Origin: Massilia varians
GTDB lineage: Bacteria > Pseudomonadota > Gammaproteobacteria > Burkholderiales > Burkholderiaceae_D
Assembly: GCF_027923905.1 (NCBI RefSeq)
Contig: NZ_AP026966.1
Location: 4,961,001-5,025,000, forward strand
Direction of reading: 5' to 3'
Length of the DNA stretch: 64,000 nt
Below are positions 34,202 through 42,668 of the stretch, in pieces. Numbering within the stretch: the first letter of the stretch is position 1; each line of letters opens with the position of its first letter. The position numbers and the translations under genes are program-made. The notes under the pieces are model-generated. The model was not told the origin of the DNA and did no database searches. It saw nothing but the letters and a program-made list of their open reading frames with translations.

Positions 34202-35467
34202 TCAAAACAGCGCATGCGCCTGTGACAGCAGGTACAGGGTGACGCCGATCAGGCCACCGACGATGGTGCCGTTGATGCGAATGTACTGCAAGTCCTTGCC
34301 GATGTTGAGTTCGATTTGCTCGGACATCTCGCGGTCGTCCCACTGTTTCACCGTATCGGCGATGTGGCGGGTCAGGAAGCCGGCGAACTCGGGGGCGACG
34401 CCGCGCGCCGCCGATTCCAGGTTCTCGCTCAGGGAAGCGCGCAGCTGCGGGTCCTCGGCCAGCACCTTGCCGACCCAGGCCCCGGTCGCCACCAGGCGCC
34501 GGCGCAGGCGCGAATCCTCGCGCTGCAGGTCCTGCTTGACCCAGCCCTTCAGCTCGCCCCACAGGGTGGCGAGATAGCCATTGAGCGTCTCGTCGCCCAG
34601 CAGGTAGGCCTTGATCTCGTCCGCCTTGCCGGCGAAGGACGGGTCGGCCTTGAGGCGCTCGATGAATTCCTGGGTGAAGCTGTCGAAACGCGCGCGCAAG
34701 GGGTGGGACGGATCGCTTGCTACCTTGTTCAGGATGCCGGAGGCAAGCCGCACCGCCAGGCCGGCGCCCTTGCGGCCGATCAGCTCCGAGGGCAGCATGC
34801 TTTCGATGAAGGCATAGTCTTCCTTGAGCCAGTCGACGATGCCCTGCGAGATGGTGGCCTGGGTGTCGGCATTGTCGAGCAGGCGCGCCAGTTGCGTGAT
34901 GCCTTCGTTGAGCAGTTCCTGGTGGCGCCCGTCGCGGGTCAGGCTCTCCAGGATGGTGCCGGCCGACTTCGACAGGTCGACGCTGTTCACCATGGCGTGC
35001 ACGGCGCGCCGGATGAAACCCTGCACCGCGCTGTCCTCGATGAAATCGAGCAGCCAGACGCCCACCCGCACCAGGTGCCGGCCCAGCAGCTCGGTGTTGG
35101 CGGGCTTGACCAGCCAGTCGGCCACCTTCTGCACCGGGTCGTGGCGCTGGATCAGCCCGACGATCGATTCGGTGTCGAGGAATTTTTCGTGCACGAAGCG
35201 CCCCAGATTGTCGGCAATGCGCTCCTTGTTCTTGGGGATGATCTCGGTATGGCGCGCGACGATCGGGATCGGCACGCGCTTGAACAGCGCCACCACCGCG
35301 AACCAGTCGGCCAGCGCGCCGACCATGGCGGCCTCGGAAAAGGCGCGCAGCAGGCCGGTCCACCAGTTCTGGGGCAGGAACAGGGTCAGCACGAACAGCA
35401 AGGCCGCACCCGCGAAGAACGCGAGCGCCAGCATTTTCGATCGCCGCAGTTCGGCTTCTTTCGTCAT
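34202..35467 (-). CDS. DUF445 family membrane protein
   Basis: This 421-residue protein has an N-terminal transmembrane segment (LALAFFAGAALLFVLTLFLP), a conserved region (FSEAAMVGALADWFAVVALF, RVPIPIVARHTEIIPKNKER) and a long helical middle. A C-terminal membrane segment (INGTIVGGLIGVTLYLLSQA) ends it. Function is unknown. The start is ATG 35467 (GGAG upstream); an earlier in-frame ATG five codons up exists. It follows the CaiB-like gene by 34 bp and may be on the tail of that transcript. Confidence 0.85.
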   Translation of the reverse strand: MTKEAELRRSKMLALAFFAGAALLFVLTLFLPQNWWTGLLRAFSEAAMVGALADWFAVVALFKRVPIPIVARHTEIIPKNKERIADNLGRFVHEKFLDTESIVGLIQRHDPVQKVADWLVKPANTELLGRHLVRVGVWLLDFIEDSAVQGFIRRAVHAMVNSVDLSKSAGTILESLTRDGRHQELLNEGITQLARLLDNADTQATISQGIVDWLKEDYAFIESMLPSELIGRKGAGLAVRLASGILNKVASDPSHPLRARFDSFTQEFIERLKADPSFAGKADEIKAYLLGDETLNGYLATLWGELKGWVKQDLQREDSRLRRRLVATGAWVGKVLAEDPQLRASLSENLESAARGVAPEFAGFLTRHIADTVKQWDDREMSEQIELNIGKDLQYIRINGTIVGGLIGVTLYLLSQAHALF

Positions 35468-35501
35468 AGGCTCCGGGGTCATGCCGTCCACCCCATGCAT
35501 G

Positions 35502-36659
35502 CTATATGACTTCGCCGTTTCTCAGCGCTTCGATTGCCTGCCTGGTGAACCCCCAATCGGCCAGGATCGCCTCGCTGTCCGCTCCGGGGCTGCTCGGCAC
35601 GCCGGGAGTGGTGGGAACCGTGCGGCTGAAGCGCGGCGCCGGCGCCGGCTGGGTGACGCCGTCGATCTCGACAAACGTGCGCCGGGCCGCATTGTGCGGG
35701 TGGCGTGGCGCCTCTTCCAGGTCGAGCACCGGCGCGAAGCACACCTCGGTGCCCTCCAGCAGGCGGCACCATTCGTCGCGCGTCTTCGTGAGGAACAGCT
35801 CGGCGAAGCGTTCCTGCAGCGCCGGCCAGTGCGCCTTGTTCCAGCGCTTGGTAAACAGCGGATCGCCCTGCCCGGTGAGCTTCAGCAGGGTGGCGAAGAA
35901 CTGCGGCTCGATGGCGCCGATCGAAATGAACTTGCCGTCGCTGCAGGCATAGGTGTCGTAGAACGGCGCGCCGCCGTCGAGCAGGTTGCCTTCGCGCTGG
36001 GCGCTCCAGCTGCCCGCGCTGCGCAAGCCGTACAGCATGGCGCCGAGCAGCGCCGCGCCGTCGGTCATGGCGGCATCCACCACCTGGCCCCGGCCGGACT
36101 TGCGCGCCTCCAGCACCGCGCAGACGACGCCGAAGGCCAGCATCATGCCGCCGCCGCCGAAGTCGCCCACCAGGTTCAGCGGCGGCGGGGGCGGACTGTC
36201 GGCCCGGCCGGTCGAGTACAGCATGCCCGACAGGGCAAGGTAGTTGATGTCGTGCCCCGCCGCCTGCGCCAGCGGTCCGGTCTGGCCCCAGCCGGTGACG
36301 CGGCCATACACCAGCTTCGGGTTGCGCTCCAGGCATTCGTCCGGGCCCAGGCCCAGGCGCTCCATCACGCCCGGCCGGAAACCTTCCAGCAGGACGTCGG
36401 CCCGTTCGATCAGCTTCATCGCCGCGCAGCGCCCGGCCGCACTCTTGAGGTCGAGCGCGAGCGAGCGGCGCCCGCGCGCCATCACGTCGTGGCGCGTGCC
36501 CAGCACCGGGTAGGGTGTGTCCGCGTCGGGACTGGCCCCAGCCTTCCTGTCGATGCGGATCACCTCCGCCCCCATGTCCGCCAGCATCATCGCGGCGAAC
36601 GGGCAAGGGCCGATGCCGACCATCTCGACCATCCGTACTCCTGCCAATGGTCCTGCCAT
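35502..36659 (-). CDS. CaiB/BaiF CoA-transferase family, alpha-methylacyl-CoA racemase-like
   Basis: This 385-residue protein belongs to the CoA-transferase III family and looks most like alpha-methylacyl-CoA racemase (AMACR). It has [20 protein letters not shown], the catalytic His in [13 protein letters not shown], the Asp in [10 protein letters not shown] and the Glu in [15 protein letters not shown] epimerises the 2-methyl centre so that the S-form can enter beta-oxidation. The start is ATG 36659, with GGAGG 9 nt upstream. It is third in the thiolase-dehydrogenase-racemase order. Confidence 0.88.
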   Translation of the reverse strand: MAGPLAGVRMVEMVGIGPCPFAAMMLADMGAEVIRIDRKAGASPDADTPYPVLGTRHDVMARGRRSLALDLKSAAGRCAAMKLIERADVLLEGFRPGVMERLGLGPDECLERNPKLVYGRVTGWGQTGPLAQAAGHDINYLALSGMLYSTGRADSPPPPPLNLVGDFGGGGMMLAFGVVCAVLEARKSGRGQVVDAAMTDGAALLGAMLYGLRSAGSWSAQREGNLLDGGAPFYDTYACSDGKFISIGAIEPQFFATLLKLTGQGDPLFTKRWNKAHWPALQERFAELFLTKTRDEWCRLLEGTEVCFAPVLDLEEAPRHPHNAARRTFVEIDGVTQPAPAPRFSRTVPTTPGVPSSPGADSEAILADWGFTRQAIEALRNGEVI

Positions 36660-36674
36660 TTTCGTCAACCTCCC

Positions 36675-37817
36675 TCAGAGCGAACGGGCGATGATCTCTT
36701 TCATGATCTCGTTGGCGCCGCCATAGATGCGCTGGACCCTGGCGTCCACGTACATCTGGGCGATCGGGTATTCCAGCATGTAGCCATAGCCGCCGAACAG
36801 CTGCACGCACTGGTCCACCACCTTGCACTGCAGGTCCGAGATCCAGTATTTCGCCATCGAGGCGCGCACCGTGTCCATGCGCCCGGCAAGCATGTCCTCG
36901 ATGCAGCGGTCGATGAAGATGCGCGCGACGGTCGCCTCGGTCTTGATCTCGGCCAGCACGAAACGGGTGTTCTGCATCTCGATGAGGGCCTGGCCGAAGG
37001 CCTTGCGCTCGCGGGTGTGCTCGATCGTGAGCTGCAGGGCGCGCTCGATGGCGGCCACACCGCATACGCCGAGGATGGTGCGCTCGTAGGGCAGCTCGGT
37101 CATGAGCTGGGCAAAGCCCCTGCCCTCCTCGCCCCCCAGCACGTTCGCCAACGGGACGTAGGCCTCGTCGAAGAACAGCTCGCAAGTGTCCTGGCCTTTC
37201 TGCCCCACCTTGTCCAGGATGCGGCCGACGCGAAAGCCGGGGTTGTCCCGCGTTTCCAGCAGCAGGAGCGAGACGCCCTTGGCGCCGGCGGCCGGGTCGG
37301 TCTTGGCCACCACCAGGATCAGGTCGGCCAGGTAGCCGTTCGAGATGAAGGTCTTGGAGCCGCTCACCCGGTAGCCATCGAGGTCGCGCACGGCCGTGGT
37401 ACGGATGCCTTTCAGGTCCGAGCCGGCGCCCGGCTCGCTCATGGCGATCGCCGCGATCATCTCGCCGCTAGCCAGGCGCGGCAGGTATGTCCGTTTCTGC
37501 TCCTCGGTGCCCTGGTTCAGCAGGTAGTGCGCGACGATCGCGTGGACATGGATGCCGAAGGCGGTGTCGCCGCCATAGGACAGCTCTTCGAACACCACCG
37601 CCATGTGGGCGAAGCTGCCGCCGGCGCCGCCGTATTCTTCCGGGATGTCGGCCAGCAGCAGGCCCATCTCGCCGGCCTTGCGCCACAGGTCGCGGTCGAC
37701 GTGCTGCTGCTCGCGCCAGGTCTGCTGGTGCGGCGTGATCTCGCCGACCACGAAGCGGCGCACGGCATCGCGAAACGCGTGCAGTTCCTCGTTCATCCAG
37801 GGGGACGTGATCTGCAT
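36675..37817 (-). CDS. Acyl-CoA dehydrogenase (long-chain/LCAD-like)
   Basis: This 380-residue flavoenzyme oxidises acyl-CoA to trans-2-enoyl-CoA. N-terminal LLADIPEEYGGAGGSF, middle AMSEPGAGSDLKGIRTTA, and C-terminal FGGYGYMLEYPIAQMYVDAR and RIYGGANEIMKEIIARSL are typical. The catalytic Glu is in the helix-G position (ELPYERTIL), as in long-chain and isovaleryl enzymes; the usual Glu of the C-terminal IYEG motif is Gly here. It is between the thiolase and racemase genes. Confidence 0.93.
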   Translation of the reverse strand: MQITSPWMNEELHAFRDAVRRFVVGEITPHQQTWREQQHVDRDLWRKAGEMGLLLADIPEEYGGAGGSFAHMAVVFEELSYGGDTAFGIHVHAIVAHYLLNQGTEEQKRTYLPRLASGEMIAAIAMSEPGAGSDLKGIRTTAVRDLDGYRVSGSKTFISNGYLADLILVVAKTDPAAGAKGVSLLLLETRDNPGFRVGRILDKVGQKGQDTCELFFDEAYVPLANVLGGEEGRGFAQLMTELPYERTILGVCGVAAIERALQLTIEHTRERKAFGQALIEMQNTRFVLAEIKTEATVARIFIDRCIEDMLAGRMDTVRASMAKYWISDLQCKVVDQCVQLFGGYGYMLEYPIAQMYVDARVQRIYGGANEIMKEIIARSL

Positions 37818-37827
37818 GCGCGTCCCC

Positions 37828-39009
37828 TCAGCCGTTGCGGTACATGGTGACGACGCAGGCGCCGCCCAGGCCCAGGTTGTGCTGCAGCGCCACGCGCGCG
37901 CCCTCGACCTGGCGCGCCTCGGCAGAGCCGCGCAGCTGGTGGGTCAGCTCGTAGCACTGGGCCAGGCCGGTGGCCCCCAGCGGGTGGCCTTTCGAGAGCA
38001 GGCCGCCGGACGGGTTGGTGACCACCCGCCCGCCATAGGTGTTGTCGCCCTCGCGGATGAACTTGTCGGCGCCGCCTTCCGGGCACAGGCCCAAGGCTTC
38101 GTAGGTGATCAGTTCGTTGTGCGCGAAGCAGTCGTGCAGCTCGACCACGTCCAGGTCTTGCGGGCCGAGACCGGACTGCTCGTACACCTGCTGCGCGGCC
38201 GAGCGGCTCATGTCGTAGCCGACCAGGCGCATCATGTCGCCGCCTTCGAAGGTGTTCGGGCGGTCGGTGGTCATGGCCTGGGCGGCGATATGGACGTCGC
38301 GGCGCAGGCCGTGGCGCAGCGCGAATTCGCCCGACACCAGCACGCAGGCTGCCGCGCCGCAGGTCGGCGGGCAGGCCATCAGGCGCGTCATCACGCCCGG
38401 CCAGATCGCGGGGGCGTCGAGCACGTCCTGGGCCGTGACCTCCTTGCGGAACAATGCCAGCGGATTGTTCACGGCGTGGCGGCTGGCCTTGGCGCGGATG
38501 CGCGCAAAGGCCTCCAGCGGCGTGCCGTACTTGTCCATGTGCGCCAGGCCCGCGCCGCCGAAGTAGCGCAGCGCCAGCGGGATGTCCGGCTTGCCCACCA
38601 GGCGGTCGGTGACCTCGTCGAAGGCGTCGAAGGGCGTCGGGCGGTCGGTGAAAACCGAGCCGAGGGCGCCGGGACTCATCTGCTCGAAGCCGAGCACCAG
38701 CACGCACTCGGCGGCGCCGCTGGCGATCGCCTGGCGGCCGAGGAACAGCGCGGTCGAGCCGGTCGAGCAGTTGTTGTTGACGTTGACGATCGGGATGCCG
38801 CTCATGCCCACCGCGTACAAGGCCTTCTGGCCACTGGTCGAATCGCCGTAGACGTAGCCGGCATAGGCCTGCTCCACCTGGTCGTAGACGACGCCGGCAT
38901 CTTCCAGCGCGGCGCGCGCCGCCTGCGCACCCATCTCGTGGTAGGGGCTGCTCGCGCCCGGCTTGGCGAAAGGGATCATCCCGACGCCGCTGACATACAC
39001 CTTCCGCAT
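37828..39009 (-). CDS. Thiolase family protein, SCP-x/lipid-transfer type
   Basis: This 393-residue thiolase of the sterol-carrier-protein-x class cleaves beta-ketoacyl-CoA. The acylated Cys is in NNNCSTGSTALFLGRQAI. YVSGVGMIPFAKPG is the N-terminus; CFAHNELITYEALG and NPSGGLLSKGHPLGATGLAQ (active-site His) are in the C-terminal half. The start is ATG 39009, with AGGAGA upstream. As first gene of the minus-strand acyl-CoA unit it is immediately downstream of the palindromic operators and divergent from the TetR gene. Confidence 0.9.
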   Translation of the reverse strand: MRKVYVSGVGMIPFAKPGASSPYHEMGAQAARAALEDAGVVYDQVEQAYAGYVYGDSTSGQKALYAVGMSGIPIVNVNNNCSTGSTALFLGRQAIASGAAECVLVLGFEQMSPGALGSVFTDRPTPFDAFDEVTDRLVGKPDIPLALRYFGGAGLAHMDKYGTPLEAFARIRAKASRHAVNNPLALFRKEVTAQDVLDAPAIWPGVMTRLMACPPTCGAAACVLVSGEFALRHGLRRDVHIAAQAMTTDRPNTFEGGDMMRLVGYDMSRSAAQQVYEQSGLGPQDLDVVELHDCFAHNELITYEALGLCPEGGADKFIREGDNTYGGRVVTNPSGGLLSKGHPLGATGLAQCYELTHQLRGSAEARQVEGARVALQHNLGLGGACVVTMYRNG

Positions 39010-39029
39010 CCTGTCTCCTGTTTCTTGAC

Positions 39030-39045
39030 TAGGTCGCACGACCTA
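39030..39045. promoter_or_regulatory. TetR operator 1 (perfect 16-bp palindrome)
   Basis: TAGGTC-GCAC-GACCTA is a 16-bp palindrome with 6-bp arms, 21 bp upstream of the thiolase start and 60 bp before the TetR start. It is the likely binding site of the divergent TetR protein. Confidence 0.75.
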
Positions 39046-39059
39046 CTATTGATCAATTA

Positions 39060-39075
39060 TAGGTCAGTCGTACTA
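39060..39075. promoter_or_regulatory. TetR operator 2 (imperfect copy)
   Basis: TAGGTC-AGTC-GTACTA repeats the first operator with an intact left arm and 4 of 6 bases in the right arm. Centre-to-centre distance to operator 1 is 30 bp, about three helical turns, so two dimers could bind on one face. Confidence 0.65.
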
Positions 39076-39105
39076 TTTACGATATGCCTCTGCGATAATC
39101 GTGCG

Positions 39106-39753
39106 ATGCCCTCCATTTCCGACGATTCCATCGATAACGCCCTGCGCAATAAGGCCTCCACCACCACCGAAAAAGGCTTCGGGCGCGCGGTCGAGATCCT
39201 GCAGGTTGCGCACCGCCTGCTGGCCGCCGAAGGCTATGCCGGGCTGACGATGCGGCGCGTGGCCCAGGAAGCCGGCATGAGCCTGTCGAACCTGCAGCAT
39301 TACTACGGCAGCAAGGAGCAGCTGCTCGAAGCCCTGCTCCTGACCACGATGGACGAGTTCCAGGCCAAGATGGACCGGATCGCGGTGGCGATGGCCGGCC
39401 GGCCGCAGGTGGAACGCTTTCTGACCACGGTCGACATGTTCCTCGACGAGATCACCGAGCCGACCATGCATGCGATCTTCTTCGAGATCTGGGCGCTGGC
39501 CTCGCGCCACCCTTTCGCGTCCAGCCTGATGGGCAAGATGATCGGGCGCGAGCGCAAGGCGGTGTATGGCCTGATCCATGGCCTGAATCCGGCCATCGAC
39601 GACGAACAGTGCATGGAACGTGCGGTGCTGATCGTGGCGCAAATCCAGGGGCTGATGCTGTTCCGGCTGGACCGCAATGCGCGGCCGGAACAGTACGCCG
39701 CAGTGCGCGCATCGCTGCATAAAGTGCTGCTATCCCTCGCAGGCGTGCCGTGA
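39106..39753 (+). CDS. TetR/AcrR family transcriptional regulator
   Basis: This 215-residue repressor has an N-terminal TetR HTH: AVEILQVAHRLLAAEGYAGL, TMRRVAQEAGMSLSNLQHYY and GSKEQLLEALL. The C-terminal ligand-binding half is helical and unassigned. Divergent placement next to the acyl-CoA genes, with paired palindromes between them, suggests it represses them and itself, with an acyl-CoA or its precursor as inducer. Confidence 0.93.
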   Translation: MPSISDDSIDNALRNKASTTTEKGFGRAVEILQVAHRLLAAEGYAGLTMRRVAQEAGMSLSNLQHYYGSKEQLLEALLLTTMDEFQAKMDRIAVAMAGRPQVERFLTTVDMFLDEITEPTMHAIFFEIWALASRHPFASSLMGKMIGRERKAVYGLIHGLNPAIDDEQCMERAVLIVAQIQGLMLFRLDRNARPEQYAAVRASLHKVLLSLAGVP

Positions 39754-39855
39754 TCTGCCGCTAACTGGCGCAAAGTCGGCCATAAAAAGTGCCGATGAGC
39801 GCTTTCCCGTCGCGTATACTCGCGGGCTTGTCAATCTGCCACGGAGGCCGCACGG

Positions 39856-41559
39856 ATGCACCATGAACTCAGTCTGATCACCACCATCGCAGCCGCACTG
39901 GGCTTCGGCCTCGTGTTCGGCATGCTCGCCATTCGCCTGAAACTGCCCGCGCTGGTCGGCTACCTCGCCGCCGGCGTCCTGATCGGTCCGGCCACACCGG
40001 GCTTCGTCGCGGACGTGCAGCTGGCTTCCCAATTGGCGGAGATCGGGGTGATGCTGCTGATGTTCGGCGTCGGCCTGCACTTCTCGCTGGGCGACCTGCT
40101 CGACGTGAAGAAGATCGCCCTGCCCGGCGCGCTGCTGCAGATCGGCGTGGCGACGGCGATGGGCATCGGCCTGGCCCATTGGTGGGGCTGGGGCCTGGGT
40201 GCGGGACTGGTGTTCGGCCTGGCGCTGTCGGTGGCCAGTACCGTGGTGCTGCTGCGCGCGCTCGAGGCGCGCGGCGTGCTCGATTCCATGAACGGCCGCA
40301 TCGCGGTGGGCTGGCTGGTGGTCGAGGACCTGGTGATGGTGCTGGTGCTGGTGATGCTGCCGGCCCTCGCAGGTCCCTTGGGCGGCAAGGGCGATGCCGG
40401 CGCCGAGCTGTGGCCGGCGCTGGGCAAGACCCTGCTGCAGGTGGGCGCCTTCGTCGCCTTCATGCTGGTGGTCGGCCGCAAGATCTTCCCGTGGTTCCTG
40501 TGGCGGGTCGCCAAGACCAATTCGCGCGAACTGTTCACGCTGTCCGTGATCGCCGCGGCGGTCGGCATCGCCTTCGCCTCCTCGGCGCTGTTCGGCGTGT
40601 CCTTCGCGCTGGGCGCCTTCTTCGCCGGCATGGTGCTGCGCGAATCCGAACTGAGCCACCGCGCGGCGGAAGAATCGCTGCCGCTGCGCGACGCATTCTC
40701 GGTGCTGTTCTTCGTCTCGGTCGGCATGCTGTTCGACCCGATGGTGCTGGTGCAGTATCCGCTGGAGGTGCTGGCGACCGTGGCGATCATCCTGTTCGGC
40801 AAGTCGCTGGCGGCCTTCGTGCTGGTGCTGGCGCTGCGCTATCCGATCAACACCGCCGTCACGGTATCGGCCTCGTTGGCCCAGATCGGCGAGTTCTCCT
40901 TCATCCTGGCGGCGCTGGGCATGCAGCTCGAACTGCTGCCGGAACTGGGGCAGAACCTGATCCTGGCCGGCGCCATCATCTCGATCGCGGTCAATCCGCT
41001 GATGTTCAGCCTCGCCTCGCCGCTGGAAAAATGGCTGCAGGCCAGGCCCGAGCTGGCGCGCAAGCTGGAGCGCCCGGCCGACCCGTTGGCCGAGCTGCCG
41101 ATGGAGACGGAGCGCGAAAAACTGAGCGGACAGGTGGTACTGGTGGGCTTCGGCCGCGTCGGCCGCCGCATCGCCGACGACCTGGTGGCGCGCGGCGTGC
41201 ACTTCGTGGTGGCGGAGCAGAACCGCGAGGTCGTCGAGCAGCTGCGCGGGCGCGGCATCCCGGCGGTGGCCGGCAACGCGGCCGAGCCGGCGGTGCTGAT
41301 CCAGGCCCACATCACCCATGCGGCCCTGTTGGTGATCGCCACGCCCGACACCTTCCATGTGCGCCGGATGGTGGAGATCGCGCGCATGCTCAACCCCGCG
41401 GTCAAGGTGGTGGTGCGCTCGCATAACGAGGGCGAGGCGGCGCTGCTGCGCGAGGAGACCGGCGGCAAGGTGTTCGTCGGCGAGCAGGAGCTGGCGGCCA
41501 GCATGACCCGGCATGTGATGGAGACGCTGAGGGAACCGGTGGCGGTCCATCAGGCATAA
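39856..41559 (+). CDS. Kef-type K+/cation:proton antiporter, YbaL-like, with TrkA-N domain
   Basis: This 567-residue CPA2-family antiporter has about 12 membrane segments (LGFGLVFGMLAIRLKLPALV, GYLAAGVLIGPATPG, LSVASTVVLLRALEARGVLD, VSASLAQIGEFSFILAALGM). It ends in a cytoplasmic RCK/TrkA-N domain with nucleotide-binding VVLVGFGRVGRRIADDL and NREVVEQLRGRG. It lacks an adjacent KefF/KefG ancillary gene, as is usual for YbaL. An insertion sequence begins 5 bp after its stop; the 8-bp target duplication overlaps the stop codon but leaves the protein intact. Confidence 0.9.
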   Translation: MHHELSLITTIAAALGFGLVFGMLAIRLKLPALVGYLAAGVLIGPATPGFVADVQLASQLAEIGVMLLMFGVGLHFSLGDLLDVKKIALPGALLQIGVATAMGIGLAHWWGWGLGAGLVFGLALSVASTVVLLRALEARGVLDSMNGRIAVGWLVVEDLVMVLVLVMLPALAGPLGGKGDAGAELWPALGKTLLQVGAFVAFMLVVGRKIFPWFLWRVAKTNSRELFTLSVIAAAVGIAFASSALFGVSFALGAFFAGMVLRESELSHRAAEESLPLRDAFSVLFFVSVGMLFDPMVLVQYPLEVLATVAIILFGKSLAAFVLVLALRYPINTAVTVSASLAQIGEFSFILAALGMQLELLPELGQNLILAGAIISIAVNPLMFSLASPLEKWLQARPELARKLERPADPLAELPMETEREKLSGQVVLVGFGRVGRRIADDLVARGVHFVVAEQNREVVEQLRGRGIPAVAGNAAEPAVLIQAHITHAALLVIATPDTFHVRRMVEIARMLNPAVKVVVRSHNEGEAALLREETGGKVFVGEQELAASMTRHVMETLREPVAVHQA

Positions 41560-41563
41560 AAAA

Positions 41564-42614
41564 GGCGCTGTTCTCATTATGTGTGGAAGATCCCGATCGC
41601 CGCTCTCAGGAAGCGCTCGGGCGACGCGATCCGTTCCCCGTCGAGCGCCCAGCGCCAGCCGAGGTAATTGGGCAGGTAGCGCGAGGCCACGCCGTGAAAA
41701 CGCGCCAGCCAGCTGCGCAGGCGCTGGTGGTAGGCGTTGACGTTTTGCACGTGCACCGCACACCGCACGCGCTCACCGAGGCGCAAGTTGACGAAGGCGT
41801 GTGCGATGCGCGCCTGGCGGGCAAAGGTCCGGTAGGCGCGATGGCCGTCGGTCACGAGCAGCACGTCCGGATCGAGCATAGGGCGCAGGTGCCGGTGCAA
41901 TTGCTTCACTGTTACGGCAGCCCGACCCGTGACGAAGGAACAGGTCTGGCCGGCACGGTCGCGTGCGACCAGGATGCAGTCGTGTTCCTGGCTGATGCCA
42001 CGGCTATGGGCGACACCGCCGCGCTTGCGTGCCGGTCGGTCGAGCTTGTGCGAACCCTTTTGCGATTCCAATAGAAACATCTCGTCGGCCTCGGCGATGC
42101 CGGCCAGGCGTTCCGGCTGGTCCCGTCTTGCGCCGTCGAGAAAGCGGTGGCGCCAGCGAAAGCTGGTAGTGCGGTGTACGCCAAGCAGCTTGGCGGCGGC
42201 CCGCACGCTGCGCGAATCCAGCATCTGTTTGAGGAAGTCGAGCCATTTGCCGCGGTGGCGCAGGCGTGCCAGCGGTGTGCCGCTCAGGGCGCTAAAGATG
42301 CGTCCGCAGGCGCAGCAACGGTAGCGCTGCAGGCCGCGGTTGAGGCCGTGGCGATAGTGACGATTGCTGCCGCAGTCGGGACAGCACAAGGGTGCCGGCC
42401 GCGCGCCGTCGATCGCCGCACAAACGCTGTCGAGCCCGATTGCCGGCTGTAACGCCGTGGCAAGCTGGGCTCGCTGCTGCCGGGTAAGCGAGGGCAAGCT
42501 GCGCAGCAATCGGCTAAAACCTGTCGGCCGCATCGATCCTCCTGGCGATTCAGTCCAGGTTGGACATTCACTCAGCTCGACAGTTCAATTTCTACACTTG
42601 GCGCGAACAGCGCC
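41564..42614. mobile_element. IS1595-family insertion sequence, complete, with 8-bp target duplication
   Basis: The element is 1051 bp. Terminal inverted repeats start GGCGCTGTTC at both ends, with further matches (GTGTRGAA) inward. It is flanked by identical 8-bp direct repeats ATAAAAAA (41556-41563 and 42615-42622), the size typical of IS1595. One transposase gene fills it. The target is the T/A-rich tract of a terminator between the antiporter and AAA-protease genes. Intact ends and duplication indicate recent insertion. Confidence 0.92.
41577..42533 (-). CDS. IS1595-family transposase (ISXO2-like)
   Basis: This 318-residue DDE-type transposase has an N-terminal zinc ribbon (CCPDCGSNRHYRHG, YRCCACGRIFSALSGT) and an HTH region (SVRAAAKLLGVHRTTSFRWR). 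The catalytic core shows IAEADEMFLLESQKGS (first Asp), LLVTDGHRAYRTFA (second Asp) and HVQNVNAYHQRLRSWLARFH, with GVASRYLPNYLGW downstream. The frame is intact, so it should be active. AGGAGG is 4 nt before ATG 42533. Confidence 0.92.
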   Translation of the reverse strand: MRPTGFSRLLRSLPSLTRQQRAQLATALQPAIGLDSVCAAIDGARPAPLCCPDCGSNRHYRHGLNRGLQRYRCCACGRIFSALSGTPLARLRHRGKWLDFLKQMLDSRSVRAAAKLLGVHRTTSFRWRHRFLDGARRDQPERLAGIAEADEMFLLESQKGSHKLDRPARKRGGVAHSRGISQEHDCILVARDRAGQTCSFVTGRAAVTVKQLHRHLRPMLDPDVLLVTDGHRAYRTFARQARIAHAFVNLRLGERVRCAVHVQNVNAYHQRLRSWLARFHGVASRYLPNYLGWRWALDGERIASPERFLRAAIGIFHT

Positions 42615-42615
42615 A

Positions 42616-42648
42616 TAAAAAAACCCGCCGGCTCACGCACGGCGGGTT
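42616..42648 (-). terminator. Terminator of the AAA-protease gene, cut from its T-tract context by the IS
   Basis: On the minus strand AACCCGCCG / CGGCGGGTT pairs over a 9-nt loop and is followed by TTTTTAT. It ends the 42669-44639 gene. The IS inserted in its T-tract and duplicated those bases, so the terminator itself remains complete. Confidence 0.8.
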
Positions 42649-42668
42649 GAATAACAGCAAGGAAAAAC

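Noticed and set aside
34824-37850. 1008-codon plus-strand open frame
   Set aside because: It runs antisense through the DUF445, racemase and dehydrogenase genes, which have full-length family matches. Low-complexity composition, no domain.
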